In this document: positions 27,201 through 40,132 of the stretch, piece by piece
How the letters are laid out: every line of letters begins with the position of its first letter
Numbering within the stretch: position 1 is the stretch's first letter
Source: Diphasiastrum complanatum
Taxonomy: Eukaryota; Streptophyta; Lycopodiopsida; Lycopodiales; Lycopodiaceae
Assembly: GCA_029204225.1 (NCBI GenBank)
Contig: CM055102.1
Coordinates: 28,448,969 to 28,512,968, forward strand
Direction of reading: 5' to 3'
Length of the DNA: 64,000 nt
Made by a program: the position numbers and the translations under genes
The notes under the pieces: model-generated
Told to the model about the DNA's origin: nothing
The model's input: only the letters and a program-made list of their open reading frames with translations
Database searches by the model: none

Positions 27201-30200
27201 GTGAGCAACTCTACTCAAGAAACCGAAAATTTTGGTACCATTTTGGAGCCAGAAACTGGGATTTTCCGGGACAGCAGGTCTGAAAATTTGGGTGGAAGAG
27301 CTGAGAGGGTTCCTCTTCGTATTTTTTTTGGAAGTACAGTCTTCAGAAACAGCTAAGTCTTCTTTCCCTCTTTGTACAGTTATAAATTAGTCATTTCGAC
27401 TTTTTTTTTGAAAGGAAACGTCAGGCAATCTTTTTCTAGCTCTGAAAATGACCACTTCTCCGGGATCTGATCAACCCCTGACAAGAGGCATTGATGAATT
27501 AGAAACGGAATCCCTGGGGTTCAGTCAAGGGAAAGAACCAATGGAAGTTGAAGAACAGGAACAATTCGCCGAAGAACTTGACGAATTGGTTACCAAGGAG
27601 CAGTTTCCCCACTTGGTAACAGAAGTGGATGAACTGAAGCTGGCATTAGCCAATTTCAAGTCCAGTGTGGACGACTCGTTTGCTGAACTCAAAGGCTTGA
27701 TTTTGAGTTCCGCGAAAGGAAGCCTTCCCTCCACTTCTCAGTTGTCCCCTTCTCCACTTCCATCAGTTTCGGGTGAGCCTACGCGGTCTCACCCCAGTGT
27801 CTTTAAAGATTTAAAGCCTCTTACTTTTATTGGGGAAGAGAAGGATAGAAATGCAGACATTCTACAAACCTTCCTCAACAAATGGAAGAACATTCATGCT
27901 CTTAAACAGACCCCTGACCATTTGCAAGCTAGAGCTTTGGAAGCCTTGGAGAAAACAGTAATGGACAAGTTCCTAATCCAATATATCTCGCAGTATTGAG
28001 AAGTAATTTTAAAAATTAAAAATATGGATGATTATCAGAAAATCAGGGGATTTGTCCGTGGCCTCAAGGATGAATATAAAGTAGAGGTTCAGAGGAACTC
28101 GCCTACTACCCTAGAGCAAGCTCTCAGATATGCTCAAATCTATGATGATTCAATGGGTAGGAAGAGGGCGAGACAACAACCCCTTTCTGAGCAGCCTCCT
28201 TAGAAAGACTTTCAATTTAAAAAGAAAGAAAAGAAGATAAAGTTAAAGGTAAAGCTCCTCTAAAACACCCTTCACTCATACAACCCTTAAAACCAGAAGA
28301 TTTTGAGAAAGCCAAACAAGAACGTTTGTGCTTTGTGTGCATGGGCAAGGGACACATAGTCAGACAGTGTCCCAAGGGGCCTTTCACTAAGAAAGATATA
28401 AAGGATAAAAAACAAGTTCATCTTGTTCAAACCGTAAGTTTCCCCAGTGACTTGGCAGCTTCCGAGATTAGAGTGTATCATGAAGACGATGAACACTGTT
28501 GCCAGCTAACCTCTGCAATGCTAGCGAGACCCTTCAGTTTTGGGCCGCATGAACTAGTACATATTCATGGGAAAGTTGGTAACCAGTCAGTTAGAGTTAT
28601 GGTTGATGATGGGGCAACCCATAATTTCATCAACTACACCCTGGTTAGAAAACTTAAACTTCCAGAAGTACCTAGTCAGCATAGGTACATAGTTTCATTA
28701 GCTAAGGGTGAAGATAAGAAAATTGGGAAACTATGGTAAGTAACTTAAATCTTGGTATTCAGGGGTACCAAGATGAAATAAACTTCTAGACAATGCACCT
28801 GGATCGCACAGACATTGTTCTCGGGAGAGATTGGCTCTACAGTTTAGGACCTTCCCTCCACAGAAATTATCAAGAGAACACCCTCAACTTTCAGCATAAA
28901 GGCCGAGAGATCTAGTTGCATGGGGAGCATGATATTTTCAATAGTCCTATGGTCTGTAGTTCAGAGCTCTGTCAGCTAATCGGAGGCGACGACCATCAGG
29001 TATTCTTATGTGACTTTCAGTTTATTCCTGAAGTTTCTATTTCCAGTTCTTTACAGCCGAAAATCAGTAAATTATAAGCTTTATTGTCTAAATTTAAAGA
29101 TGTTTTTCTTGAAGATTTGCCACATGGTTTGCCACCTAGCAGAGAGGTAGATCATGTAATAAACCTAGTACTAGGTACAACACTTGTTTCTAAACCTCTG
29201 TATCGGGTTAGCCGAACAGAGGACTTTGCAGTTGGTGCTGTACTAACTCAGGGTGGACGACCAGCTGCGTTCGAGAGTAAAAAACTCGAGCCAGCTTAGA
29301 CTAGGATGAAAAGGAACTCTTTTCTATAGTCCATGCCCTTAAGACTTGGAGGCATTATTTGTATGGTGCCAACTTTGAGGTCCTGACAGACCATGAAAGT
29401 CTCAGATACCTTTGCTATCAACCTGAGCTTAGAGGTTTCAATACTGTAGCAGATGCCCTTAGTAGAATGCCTAGCTGAGTTTTACTCAGATTCGTAATGA
29501 GTTACTCGAGTCCTTGAGAGGGAAGTGCCAGCATGATGCATTCTTCTCTACCATCTGGAACTCAGTCCAGAGCAGACAGTTACAGACTCCAGAACCAGTT
29601 CCCGGGGCTGGTGCCAGTTCATCCAAGAATACGACAGCCTCCGTTGAAGATGATGATGAGTTCGAGTATACATCAAATGACGTTGAGGATTCTGAGCCTG
29701 TATTACCCAAGCAAACCCCAGTGGTTGAGGGTGTGGACTCAAGGATTCAAATGGAAACAGTATTCCATTCAGGATGAGTACTTGCTCTATAGAGATAGAG
29801 TATGTGTCCCCAATTCAGAGGATTATAGGCAATAGGTCCTATATGAGTGTCATGACAATCCTAGTGCGGGGCACCCAGGCATACAGAAGACCTATGAGCT
29901 TCTTCGTAGGCAATTTTTCTGGCCCAATATGAAAAAGGACGTCCAACAATATGTAACCAGTTGCCAGAAATGTCAAGTAAATAAAGCAGAGCGTTTAAAG
30001 GTAGGAGGGTTGTTACAACCCTTAGATATACCAGCTGGTAAATGGGAGAGTATCTCCATGGATTTTATAGTAGGCCTGCCTAAAACCTAAAGGGGTAATG
30101 ACGCTATATGGGTCACAGTTGGCCGTCTGACCAAAATGGCTCACTTTATTCCGACCAAAACAACCGTAAGAGCTCAAGAGTTAGTGAGGTTGTTTGTAGA

Positions 30201-32983
30201 CGGGCTATTTAAATTGTACGGTCTACCTTCCAGCATAGTCAGCGACCAGGACAGTAGGTTTAATGGAAATTTTTGGAGGGCAGTATTCCATCATCTCCAT
30301 ACTAAACTTAATATGAGTACCACTGACCATCCACAGACGGACGGTTAAACAGAGAGGGTAAATCAGGTGCTGGAGGATATGCTTCTTGCATACGTCAGCA
30401 AGAAGCAGACTAATTGGGAGGAGTATCTCTCGATATTAGAGTTTTCTTATAACAGTACCAAACATTCAGCTACGGGATACAACCCATTTATGCTGATGTA
30501 CGGTTTTCAGCCACGCTCACCCACAACTGTAGGGTTTGAACAAGAAAAAGTTGAAGCAGCCAGAACCTTTTTAGAGGACCTAAACCAGATGATAGAACAT
30601 GCTAAGCGTAGCATTAGGTAGTCCCAAGATCGAGCCAGACATTATGCAGATCCAACAGACGGGATGTGCAGTTCTCCGCTGGTGAGAAAGTCTACTTGAG
30701 AGTCCCAGTTGACTCTTAAACCCTCAAATCAGGAGTGTGTGCTAAGTTGTCTCCTAGGTATTGTGGTCCCTTTACCATCAGTAGGAGACTAGGTGAGGTC
30801 ATCTATGAACTAGAACTCCCACACAGTAGTAAGGTTTTTCCAGTCTTTCATGTAAGTCAGTTACGAAAAGCCTTAGCCATATCAGAAAATCTGGTAGGGG
30901 ACAGTGTTCTAGTTCTCCCATTGGATTCTCAGCAACCTCCACATGAGCCAGAGGAGATTCTTGATAGTAGAGAGACGCAGACTCGTCATACTCTATATCG
31001 AGAATATCTGGTCAAGTGGAATGATCAGCCTGTTGAGAATGCCACTTGGGAAAGAGGCAGCGTCCTTCGCAAGATTTTGCCAGACTTTGTCTTAGAGGAC
31101 CAAGACGGTTCTTAAGGGGGAGGGATTGTTACGAGCACGTGACCAGTGCCGAACCCTAGAGAACACAGAAGGTCAGATACCACAGTCAGGGTCGTGTCCA
31201 GCGTACACGACCAACAGGGCAAGACAGAGTGAGTAGTGTGCCCTAGCACGGTCCATAGCCATGGCGGGCCTAACACAGTCTAGGGACCTTGTCAGCAGGA
31301 CAGGGCCCCCAGTTGGGTCCCGACGTGCAGTCGGCCACGTCAGTGCCACGTGGCCGACAACTTGGCAGTATGCATGCTACCAGTCCTCACACTGGGCTAG
31401 GAGGGGCTTACTCTATATCAGGGAGTAGGCAAGGTTGGGTGGATCAGTTAGTGTTTGCCCTACTGTGGTGTTAGGACTTATTACAGTCATCTATCTTAGA
31501 GTCACATGAACCACAATCATTCTATGAAGCCGAGACGGTGAATGTATGGTGAAATGCCATGCAAGAGGAGTATGACTCCATCATGGAGAATAACACATGG
31601 GAGCTTGTGGACTTACCTAATGGGAAGCAACCAATAGGTTGCAAGTGGATCTACAAGACCAAGTATTAGGCAAGTGGTAAGATGGAGAACCATAAGGCAA
31701 GACTTGTTGTTAACGGTTTTGCTCAAGCTGGATAATGATGAAACATTCGCTCCTGTTGCAAAGATGACATCAATAAGAATTATGTTGGCAGTTGTAGCTT
31801 CTTTCATTGGGACATTCAATAGTTGGATGTCAAAAGTGCCTTCCTCAATGGAGAATCAAAGGAAGAGGTTTACATGGACCAGCCACAAGGATTTGAGGCT
31901 AAAGGTAAAGAAAATATGGTATGCAAGCCTAAGAAGGCTTTGTATGGATTAGAACAAGCGTCCAAGGCATGTTATAGTCGTATTAATAATTACTTCACAA
32001 AGCAAAACTTCGTAAGAAGTAAATCCGATTGTAACTTGTATGTTTTGAGAGAGAAAGAGGACAATAATAGTTTTTCTCTATGTAGATGACCCTATCATTA
32101 CAGGTAACGATAAGCTACTTATTGCTAAGGTCAAAGAAAATCTTTTACGTGAATTTGACATGAAATACTTGGGCTTCATACATTATTGCCCAGGATTGGA
32201 AGTTTGGAGGAAACGTTATATTCTTTTTATATCCCAGGCAAGGTATGCAAATGGACTTCTTCAAAGATTCAATATGTAGGATTGCAAGCCTATAGCTACT
32301 CCGAATGATACAAGTAGTAAGCTATCTATGGTTGATGGGACACCTTTTGTGGATGAGATGTTATATCGTCAATTGGTGGGTAACTTGATGTATCTCACAA
32401 ATACCAAAGCTGATATTTCACATGCAATCGGCATTGCAAGTCAGTTTATGAGTAAACCTACAGAGGCACATTGGAAATCAGCCAAGCGGATTCTAAGATA
32501 TGTCAAAGGAACTTCATCTTATGGCATCAGTTATACAGATGATGGGAACCTTCGGTTGGAAGGTTATTCAGATGCAGATTGGGTAGGGGAGAAAGATCTT
32601 GAGTTTTGTGGTTCCAAAGATCAAACTGCGGATATCTTTACTAAGCCACTTAGTAAAGAGAAGTTTGAAAAGTTTAGACATTCTTTAGGTGGCACATTAA
32701 ATAAAATAGTTAAGGGGGGGTGTTAAAATGTAATCCCTATTTTACCCCTAGTGGCTAGGCACTTTTGCATGCACATATTTATTATGTTGTAAGTTTTTCA
32801 TGGGGGCAACTTCTTTGTAATTACTTTGCACCTCTCTTTGTAAATTAAAGTTAGTAAGTGCAAGTTGGGTCCAAGGGACCAAGTTGGCATGCCATGTGGC
32901 ATGAGACTCAAGTGGGAGGTGACACCTCACTAGTTACTATCTATGTAGAGGATTGATCCTCAAGGAGGCCACGGCCCCCCCCC

Positions 32984-33076
<93 letters not shown>

Positions 33077-36000
33077 CGCGATGGCTGCTGCTGCTAATCT
33101 CTGCTCCTCCATCGCTGCTGCCTTCTAGCCGCCTGCTGCCAGCGTGCTCTACCTTTTTCTGATGGCTCCACGCAAGAGGGGGGGAGGTAATTCCCCCCAC
33201 GCTCCATCACGCCCTGCTGGCCCAGAAACCGCCATTCCGCACCCTGCACCGCGTCCTTCTGGCCGGGAATCCATCTCCATCGCTGCTGTTGTACCTGCCC
33301 CTGTACCTGCTAGCCCGGAATCCATCTCCATCGCTGTTGTACCTACTCCTGTTGTACCTGCTTCAGGTGGAATCATCGCATCTTCTATTTCGGTTGCAAT
33401 CCCTATTTCTCCGTCAGATCCTCTTCTCACTAATAGTGAATCCATTCTAGCCAACCCTTTGACCCCGAATACCCTGGAAGAGGAATCACCTGTGCCTCCA
33501 GCCTTTATGATCTCCGTCATTCGTGCAGATCAGTTACGATCATATGAATATCTGAACGACCATCGAAAAACACTTCTTTCTCTTGAAGCTACGATCCAAG
33601 CTGTACAATCTTACCTTCAGAAACTAGATTCGTCTATTGCAGATCTCAAGAAAGAAGTTACAACCATCAAAATCGAAGCTTCCTCTCATTCGACTACGTC
33701 ATCTAAGATCCAACAGCTTGAAAGTCAAGTGGAACAACATCATACCGCTGTCCGATCCTGGGCAGATGTGCTTAAAGGTCCTGATATTGCTGTTCTATCA
33801 CCTCCATATTCTTTTATCTCGGCTACGTTCACCGAGAGCCGTGTGCTAGAGCAAAAGGCTCTTAATATCTGAGTCAGAGGTATTACGAACTCCCATGATG
33901 CTGTTGGTGAAGCTAAAAACTTTCTTGAAGAGAGTCTTCACCACCACAAGGATATGGATACTGCATGGCGACCTAAGAAAGACCCAGACACTCTTGTCAT
34001 ACGGTTTGCATCTGCAACTGGCCGTCATGAAGTGCTAGGGAAGAGATCTACACTGCGGGGCACTACGATATATTTGGATGAAGACCTTACTTTCATTCAG
34101 GTTCAAGAACGGAAAAAGGCAAAACAGGAGGCTATAACGAATGGAAAGCAGTTGATCTATAGGGATGGTATCATTCGCTTTATAGATATTAAACCTGTTG
34201 CTACTAATGAGATATCTGAGATTATTGAGAGTTAGTGTGAGAGTTAGAGCACTGAAGAGATGCCATTGAATCTGTAAATGGACTTCGTACCATATAATCC
34301 TGGACACTATCCTCTTCTTAGTTAGATTGTTTTTCAATTATGTTGGTTGACGGCACTGCTCCGTCTTGAGTCCACTTTACTTGATGTACTTGCTCGTCTT
34401 ATATGCCTTTTGGCATGGAAAAGACGTTAATAAAGCTTCTTCTTCTTCTTCTCTCTCTCTAATCAAGCATTTTGAGTTCCTACTTTTGCTTTCTTGAGGT
34501 GCTTAAGATTTCCATGGTTTTACATGCTTCCATAGCTAATTTCTTTCAAGCTTTCATGTTGTGTGTCGGTTATTGAGGTTAAGACACTTCATAGATAGAC
34601 CTAAAATTCATCACCTCTCCCTCTCACTCCTACCAATGATCATTCAATGATTCACCCAAGTTCCAACTCAATAGGCAAGAAGAAATCCATCTTCCTCGTC
34701 ACCTATCCATTATCCCCCTCTCCTCTACCTCAAAGGCTCAAACTCCGTCTCTCCTCTTCACCTATCCATTATCCCCCTCTCCTCTAACCTCTTCTTTCAC
34801 TACCTCAAAGGCTCAAACTCCGTCTCTCCTCTCCTCTCCTCTCAAAAAATTACAGTGTTTCAAACCCCCCAAGGCTTGGCCGGGACCTAGCAGAAAATTG
34901 AGTAATTGCGATTCTAATTGACCCTGTGGTTCGAACCGGCCGGTTCGAACCATGATTTGAACAAACATTGGCTTGAACCCTCTCTTGCCCTCCTATGCAA
35001 TGCTTGCGCTCAGGTGATAGGTCATGCACACAAGAATTGACAAACCTATTGCTACTCATTGTTTAGAAACATATCTCATACTTACTACTAGTTAAAACTT
35101 TTAGGTTTAAATTTAGAACATTATCCATATTACATAAATACATAATACATATGCCTTTCAAGTTTCAACTTTGAATGTTAAAACTTTCAACGATGGACAC
35201 ATAGATCATATTACATAGATACTAGATAGATTCTAGAATCATAGATCATAGAATCACATGGATGCATGATGGTAGGTTGCAGATGTATCATGCTAGCAAC
35301 CACGGCCCACAAATTACAATGTGCAAACATGGTCCAAGTTCTTGCTTGTCCTTGGCATAGCCTCATGAGGAATGCGTACACATGCCCCTCCTCTTGTGAT
35401 CTTGGTGGCAAGTCTGGAACCTTTGCCATGTTTGTCTGGACTGCTGACCTATGCACAATGCACATGCCACACTGAAATCAAAACAGAATCAAAAGGACTG
35501 AATGTCATTGGGATTTATCACGATTTATCAAAAAGTGTTTATAGAATTTAAATAATAAAACTTCTGAATGGCAATGATAATGGACTGTAGTACCCTCTGT
35601 CAATCTCGCAGGCCTAGTGGAAAACTCCATGGTCTCTTGCCTGAATATGGAGAGCTCATCCAAGAGTGTTAAAGCCCAGTCTTCTTGTGGTAAAGAAATC
35701 TTATGTAAGATGATTGTGTGCTGCTTCCCCTATGTTCTGGTTGATTGGGTTGTGATATGTCTTCTCATTCTCCAGAAGGGCTGTCTTTGTGTCTCATGTT
35801 TGAACTTTTGATGCAAAAAATTGTCTCTCATATCCATTTCTTTTGGCAATTCTCTGCTCTATAGTCTTTCTGCTCTTTGGAAAATTTGAAATGCCACTCT
35901 AGGTAGGCTCTTGTCACACATGTTCTTATGTGAATCCCTTCCAATTATGACCATACCACCTTAAGGATCACTATGGCTTTGAGACCAGGTAGCTTTATTC

Positions 36001-39000
36001 TTATGTGAATCCTTTCCAATTATGACCATTAAACCTTGAGATACTTCATATCGAAAACTGACAACCATAGAGTAGAACTAGTGTCATGGAGCCCATTACG
36101 GGTTGGATGTTACACCCAGTCTTCAAGGCTTAATACTATTTAATGGTGGTTCACACTTATAGAAGATCATCCTCCAAAAGTGGCAGAATATTTTATTTGT
36201 GAACTTTTGATAGAGAAAGGAGACTAGTCCTTTTTTTATTGCTCATTTTGTGAACCCACACTTAGCACGAGAGAAATCCTTTATGAGGCCTTTTGGTGCT
36301 CCAAAAAGCGTTAAGTAATGAGGTTGTATATATATGCTTCCAATTTTTTTCTTTCTTTCATGGAAGTGGAAGCTTCTTCATACACCACATATTATCTAAT
36401 CATTCTGTTACTGAAGCGGACGAGTTCTTCATGTTTTCGACCCATGTTCCTTGGCCTTGATAATTTTTCCTTGAAGACGATGTTGATGTCTTTGTATTGA
36501 GGCTACTTATCCCATGCTAGCCCTTGAGATGGTGCTGCTGTCTAATATCTCCCATTTTCAATTTTTAGAGAGGACTTGGCTCAAGGTTATTTCACAGGTC
36601 ATGTTTCTTGGTGGTCATGAATATGAGACTCTCTATCTTGTCTATTAAGGCCCTAGTTGTTTTCTGCATTGCTTGATTCATGTTTTATTTAGCTATAAGT
36701 CATGGCTGTTGCTATTTTAATTGCTGTTGTTTTGCTTGTTCAATAGCTATTAGCTATTGTCCTTCCTTCAATAAGACCATTCATTCAGACAGAGGTAGAA
36801 AAAGAGAACATTTTTAGGACAACATTGGCTGGTTTACATGTTGTCTTCTTGAAATTTTGCTCATCTAATAATCCTTCTATTTTCTTAGATGTGCTTGTCA
36901 CCTAAATTCAAAGCCGCATTTGTAACCAATCTTGATAGAAATGAGACTAATTTGTACATACTAATATGCAAACAGGCATGTCTCTCTTTTCAATGAGATT
37001 GGTGGAAATTACCAAATCATGAAGGCAGTGAAAGCAAAAACTGTTAGAGATTTTGATGATGGGCTGACAAGAGGTAGCTTTTCAAATCTTAAAAGATTAT
37101 TTTTTAAGTCGTGCCCACTTTTTTTTATAGATTTAAGTAGTTTATTGTGAGATCTCAAAAAGTGCATATCAGCATAATTGACTGTATGTGACCATGAGAA
37201 GAATGTTATCACATACTTATAGAAAGAAGTTCAATATCATTGATTGAAACTTAGAACCTAATGTTGGAAGGTGAGTGCTAAGTGCATTGGGTTATAGCTT
37301 CTCATAGTTGCTTTGAATATTTTCCAAGCCATAACACCCTAGATTATGTCCTTAAACTTTTCATTCAAAAAATTACTTTGATGGCAGTACTTTTTGCACA
37401 AGTTATTGCATTGTCATTTACATGCATTTAATGTGTTTAAATCCATATTATATGAGAATATGAGAAGAAATTTCACATTCAATTAGCTAGCCAAAGGGTT
37501 GCAGTGGTGAATGGTCGAAGGGATTGATGACTTCTTGGTAGTTAGTGGCCTAGCTACTTTATGGGCTACAATTGGTACTTACGCAAAGGGCTTAAGTATC
37601 ATAATACAAGTGGTATTGCTTCATTTTGCAAGGTCAAATGTCAAACCATAATGAGGATAAACATGCAAGTAAAGCCCATATCATATGTATATGCTTAGTC
37701 TAATTAATTTATTTGACGTCATGCATGTGAAGGATCATGCACATGCAAAAAGTATTTTTTGAGTTTTATGGTCAACACAACTATTTTAACTATTTGAGGC
37801 AATGGCACCTCAAAGGGACTTGTGCATGGTTTTTTATATGAATTTGATTGCCTGGGGTGGTCAGCAAACAAAAAACCGACTTCTGCAAATTGCTAGTCAT
37901 TTACCATGTCAACTCCTTGTTCATACGATCAAGATCAATGGCATGTCACTTATATCAACTCTTAGAGCATTGCCCTTATTTTAAGGTTTGGATATATTCT
38001 GGCATTCAAGATGAAAGTACTTGTGCACTTAGTGTAAGAGACCTTGATACTTTGAAGCACTTGAAGAATCTCAAAGCAAGTGAAAGACAAGCAAGGTCTT
38101 GTCCTTAGACAAAGAGATTAAGTTAGAAAGGCTTTGTCCTTTTACATGATGTTATTCTTGCATGGCAATGAAGAAGCTCAAGCTTATGTTTTTCTAAGAC
38201 ATGCATTCCGAAGAGACACAAGTATTTGGTCATCCCCATTAGTGTGTCTTGGGAAAATAAGACCCAAAGTATTTACTGATCCCTATTAAGTATGTTCAAA
38301 GAATAGAGTCCTCAATCACATGTATTGACTAATCCTTGTTTAAGTGGTGTGCATAGGCATATGACTGTCTTGAAGACTATGAAAGGTGAAATGATCTCAA
38401 CCAACAACAAAGAGGGGTCCCTCTGAAATGGGCGATGGAGAGAGGTCCGTCTATAAAGAGTAGAGTTGAGATATTCCCCTTTGAAACTGGATGTATGATC
38501 TAATAATGGACATATAAAAGGTCCATTATGGACACATTGAAAGACGATATTCCAGTAGCACCTATGAGAAGAAAATTTTTCAAAGGGAAAAGTTTGAAAG
38601 AACCAGCTATTTTCATCTAGCAATTAATGGCTGACTCTCTTAGAAAGACAAGTCATATTCCTTTTATTTAATTAGCTGTCAACATTATGCTTAATAAAAT
38701 GTATTGACCACATTTTTCTTTGGCAAGGACATATCACCTGTGTTAGGCAAATCTTGTTTGCTATCAATTTATTTAAGTGCACACAACAATATCATGACAT
38801 CTTTTGCTCCCTTGTTTTTTACAATTTGTTTCAAATAAGTATTACAATTTTAAGAACTATTTGTTTTTGTCTTGTCTTTGTTATGATGTTTTATTTTAAC
38901 AATTGTTTCTATATATTTTTGAACCAAGTCGAACTTCATGATGACTTGTGGTAGAAAAGTCATCGTCCTTCTCTTTTCATTGTCTAAGTCTACTTCTTGT

Positions 39001-39194
39001 ACAAAATACAGTCTAATGAATTTATATGAAGATGCTATAAAAGTTTATCTTTATGCATCCAGTTTCTTTTGGATACAACTCAGTTGATGATTATTATAAA
39101 GATGCAAGTAGCTCTCGGTCCATTGGAGATGTCAAGATCCCTTTGTTGTGCATCCAGGTACGTCTCGAGTGGTCATTCTTTTTAGGGTTTTTTC

Positions 39195-39268
<74 letters not shown>

Positions 39269-40070
39269 CATCAATGTATCTCAAGTACCAAAAGGTACGT
39301 AGGATGGAAGGCCCTTGCCTAATTGATATGTGCTACCATGTCTCATGACGTAGGGCCAAAAAAGAAAACTCCAAGGTATGTGTAGGATGAGACAATTTCT
39401 AGATGTTGGCCATTGCCATCCAAATTAGAATCCGGTGTTGCACAAAGGGGCAAGATGTGTTGTATATCTTTGGTCCTCTTTGCATTTACTTCGAAGCCTT
39501 TATTGTGGTAGTATGTAGGTAAGTAGTAGAACTTGGGAACACATCTGCATACAATAGAATGGATAACATTATCGCATATAAAGTTCACAATTGCCCAAAC
39601 TTTTGTATCCAAAGAGTTAGACATGATATTCAAGGAAAAAATAAGTCACATCTAAGATTAAATTAAGAAAGTCAAAAGAAGAGGAGCTTTGCTCCAAGAC
39701 ATTCAAATTCTTGCAATTTCATAATACGATGATGAATCAACTCTCTTTTGAGCAACACTCCCTTATTATAATTCTTGACATAGAAAATTGAGGCTCATTT
39801 GTGAAAACTATTGCCTACTTTAGAAAGATTATGTAGCAAATTTTATGAGCGTAAACACACTACCTACGTAACTGATTGGTCAAAAAAGAAGAGAAATGAT
39901 GAAAGTACAGACAAAGTGCTCCTTACAAAAAGCATGACCACATCAAGGCTTTTAACCTGAATAGCTTATGTTCCTACTTTATTGGCTATTTAACATCGAC
40001 TAGTATAAGGATTTGTTCGCTTTTGTCGTGGAGAAAGAAATTATAATCCACAAGTAGCTACTACTACACA

Positions 40071-40132
<62 letters not shown>

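Larger units (their letters stand above)
26382..31485 (+). mobile_element. Ty3/gypsy chromovirus with flanking duplication GTCAT
   Basis: LTRs of 358 bases (26382-26739) and 359 bases (31127-31485) both run tgttacgagcacgtg..cttattaca. They differ at about ten positions plus one indel by eye. GTCAT flanks both sides (26377-26381 and 31486-31490). The primer site is tggtatcagagcc at 26741, and the polypurine tract is aagggggaggga just before the 3' LTR. Gag, protease, RNase H remnant, integrase and chromodomain are present in order, but RT is missing. Point stops occur in gag and integrase. It is inserted in the copia element between integrase and RT. Confidence 0.95.
23113..34613 (+). mobile_element. 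Ty1/copia element, host of two nested insertions
   Basis: Parts in order: 5' LTR (23113-23410, left end missing), primer site, gag (from 23861), CCHC-like knuckle (about 24580), protease, integrase (about 25140-26150), RT (31560-32200), RNase H (32328-32710), a G-rich polypurine tract and a 3' LTR starting at 32721. A Ty3 element (26382-31485) and an L1-like element (about 32987-34450) lie inside it. Without them it would be roughly 4.9 kb. Many stops and frameshifts are present, so it is dead. It separates family H copies B and C. Confidence 0.88.
32721..34613 (+). repeat. Copia 3' LTR split by an L1-like insertion
   Basis: It starts tgttaaaatg after the polypurine tract. It matches the 5' LTR up to tcctcaaggaggcc (32970) and again from tctctctctaatcaagc (34450) to ttcatca (34613). 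The about 1.46 kb between belongs to a LINE-type insertion and its expanded CT tract. Confidence 0.9.
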
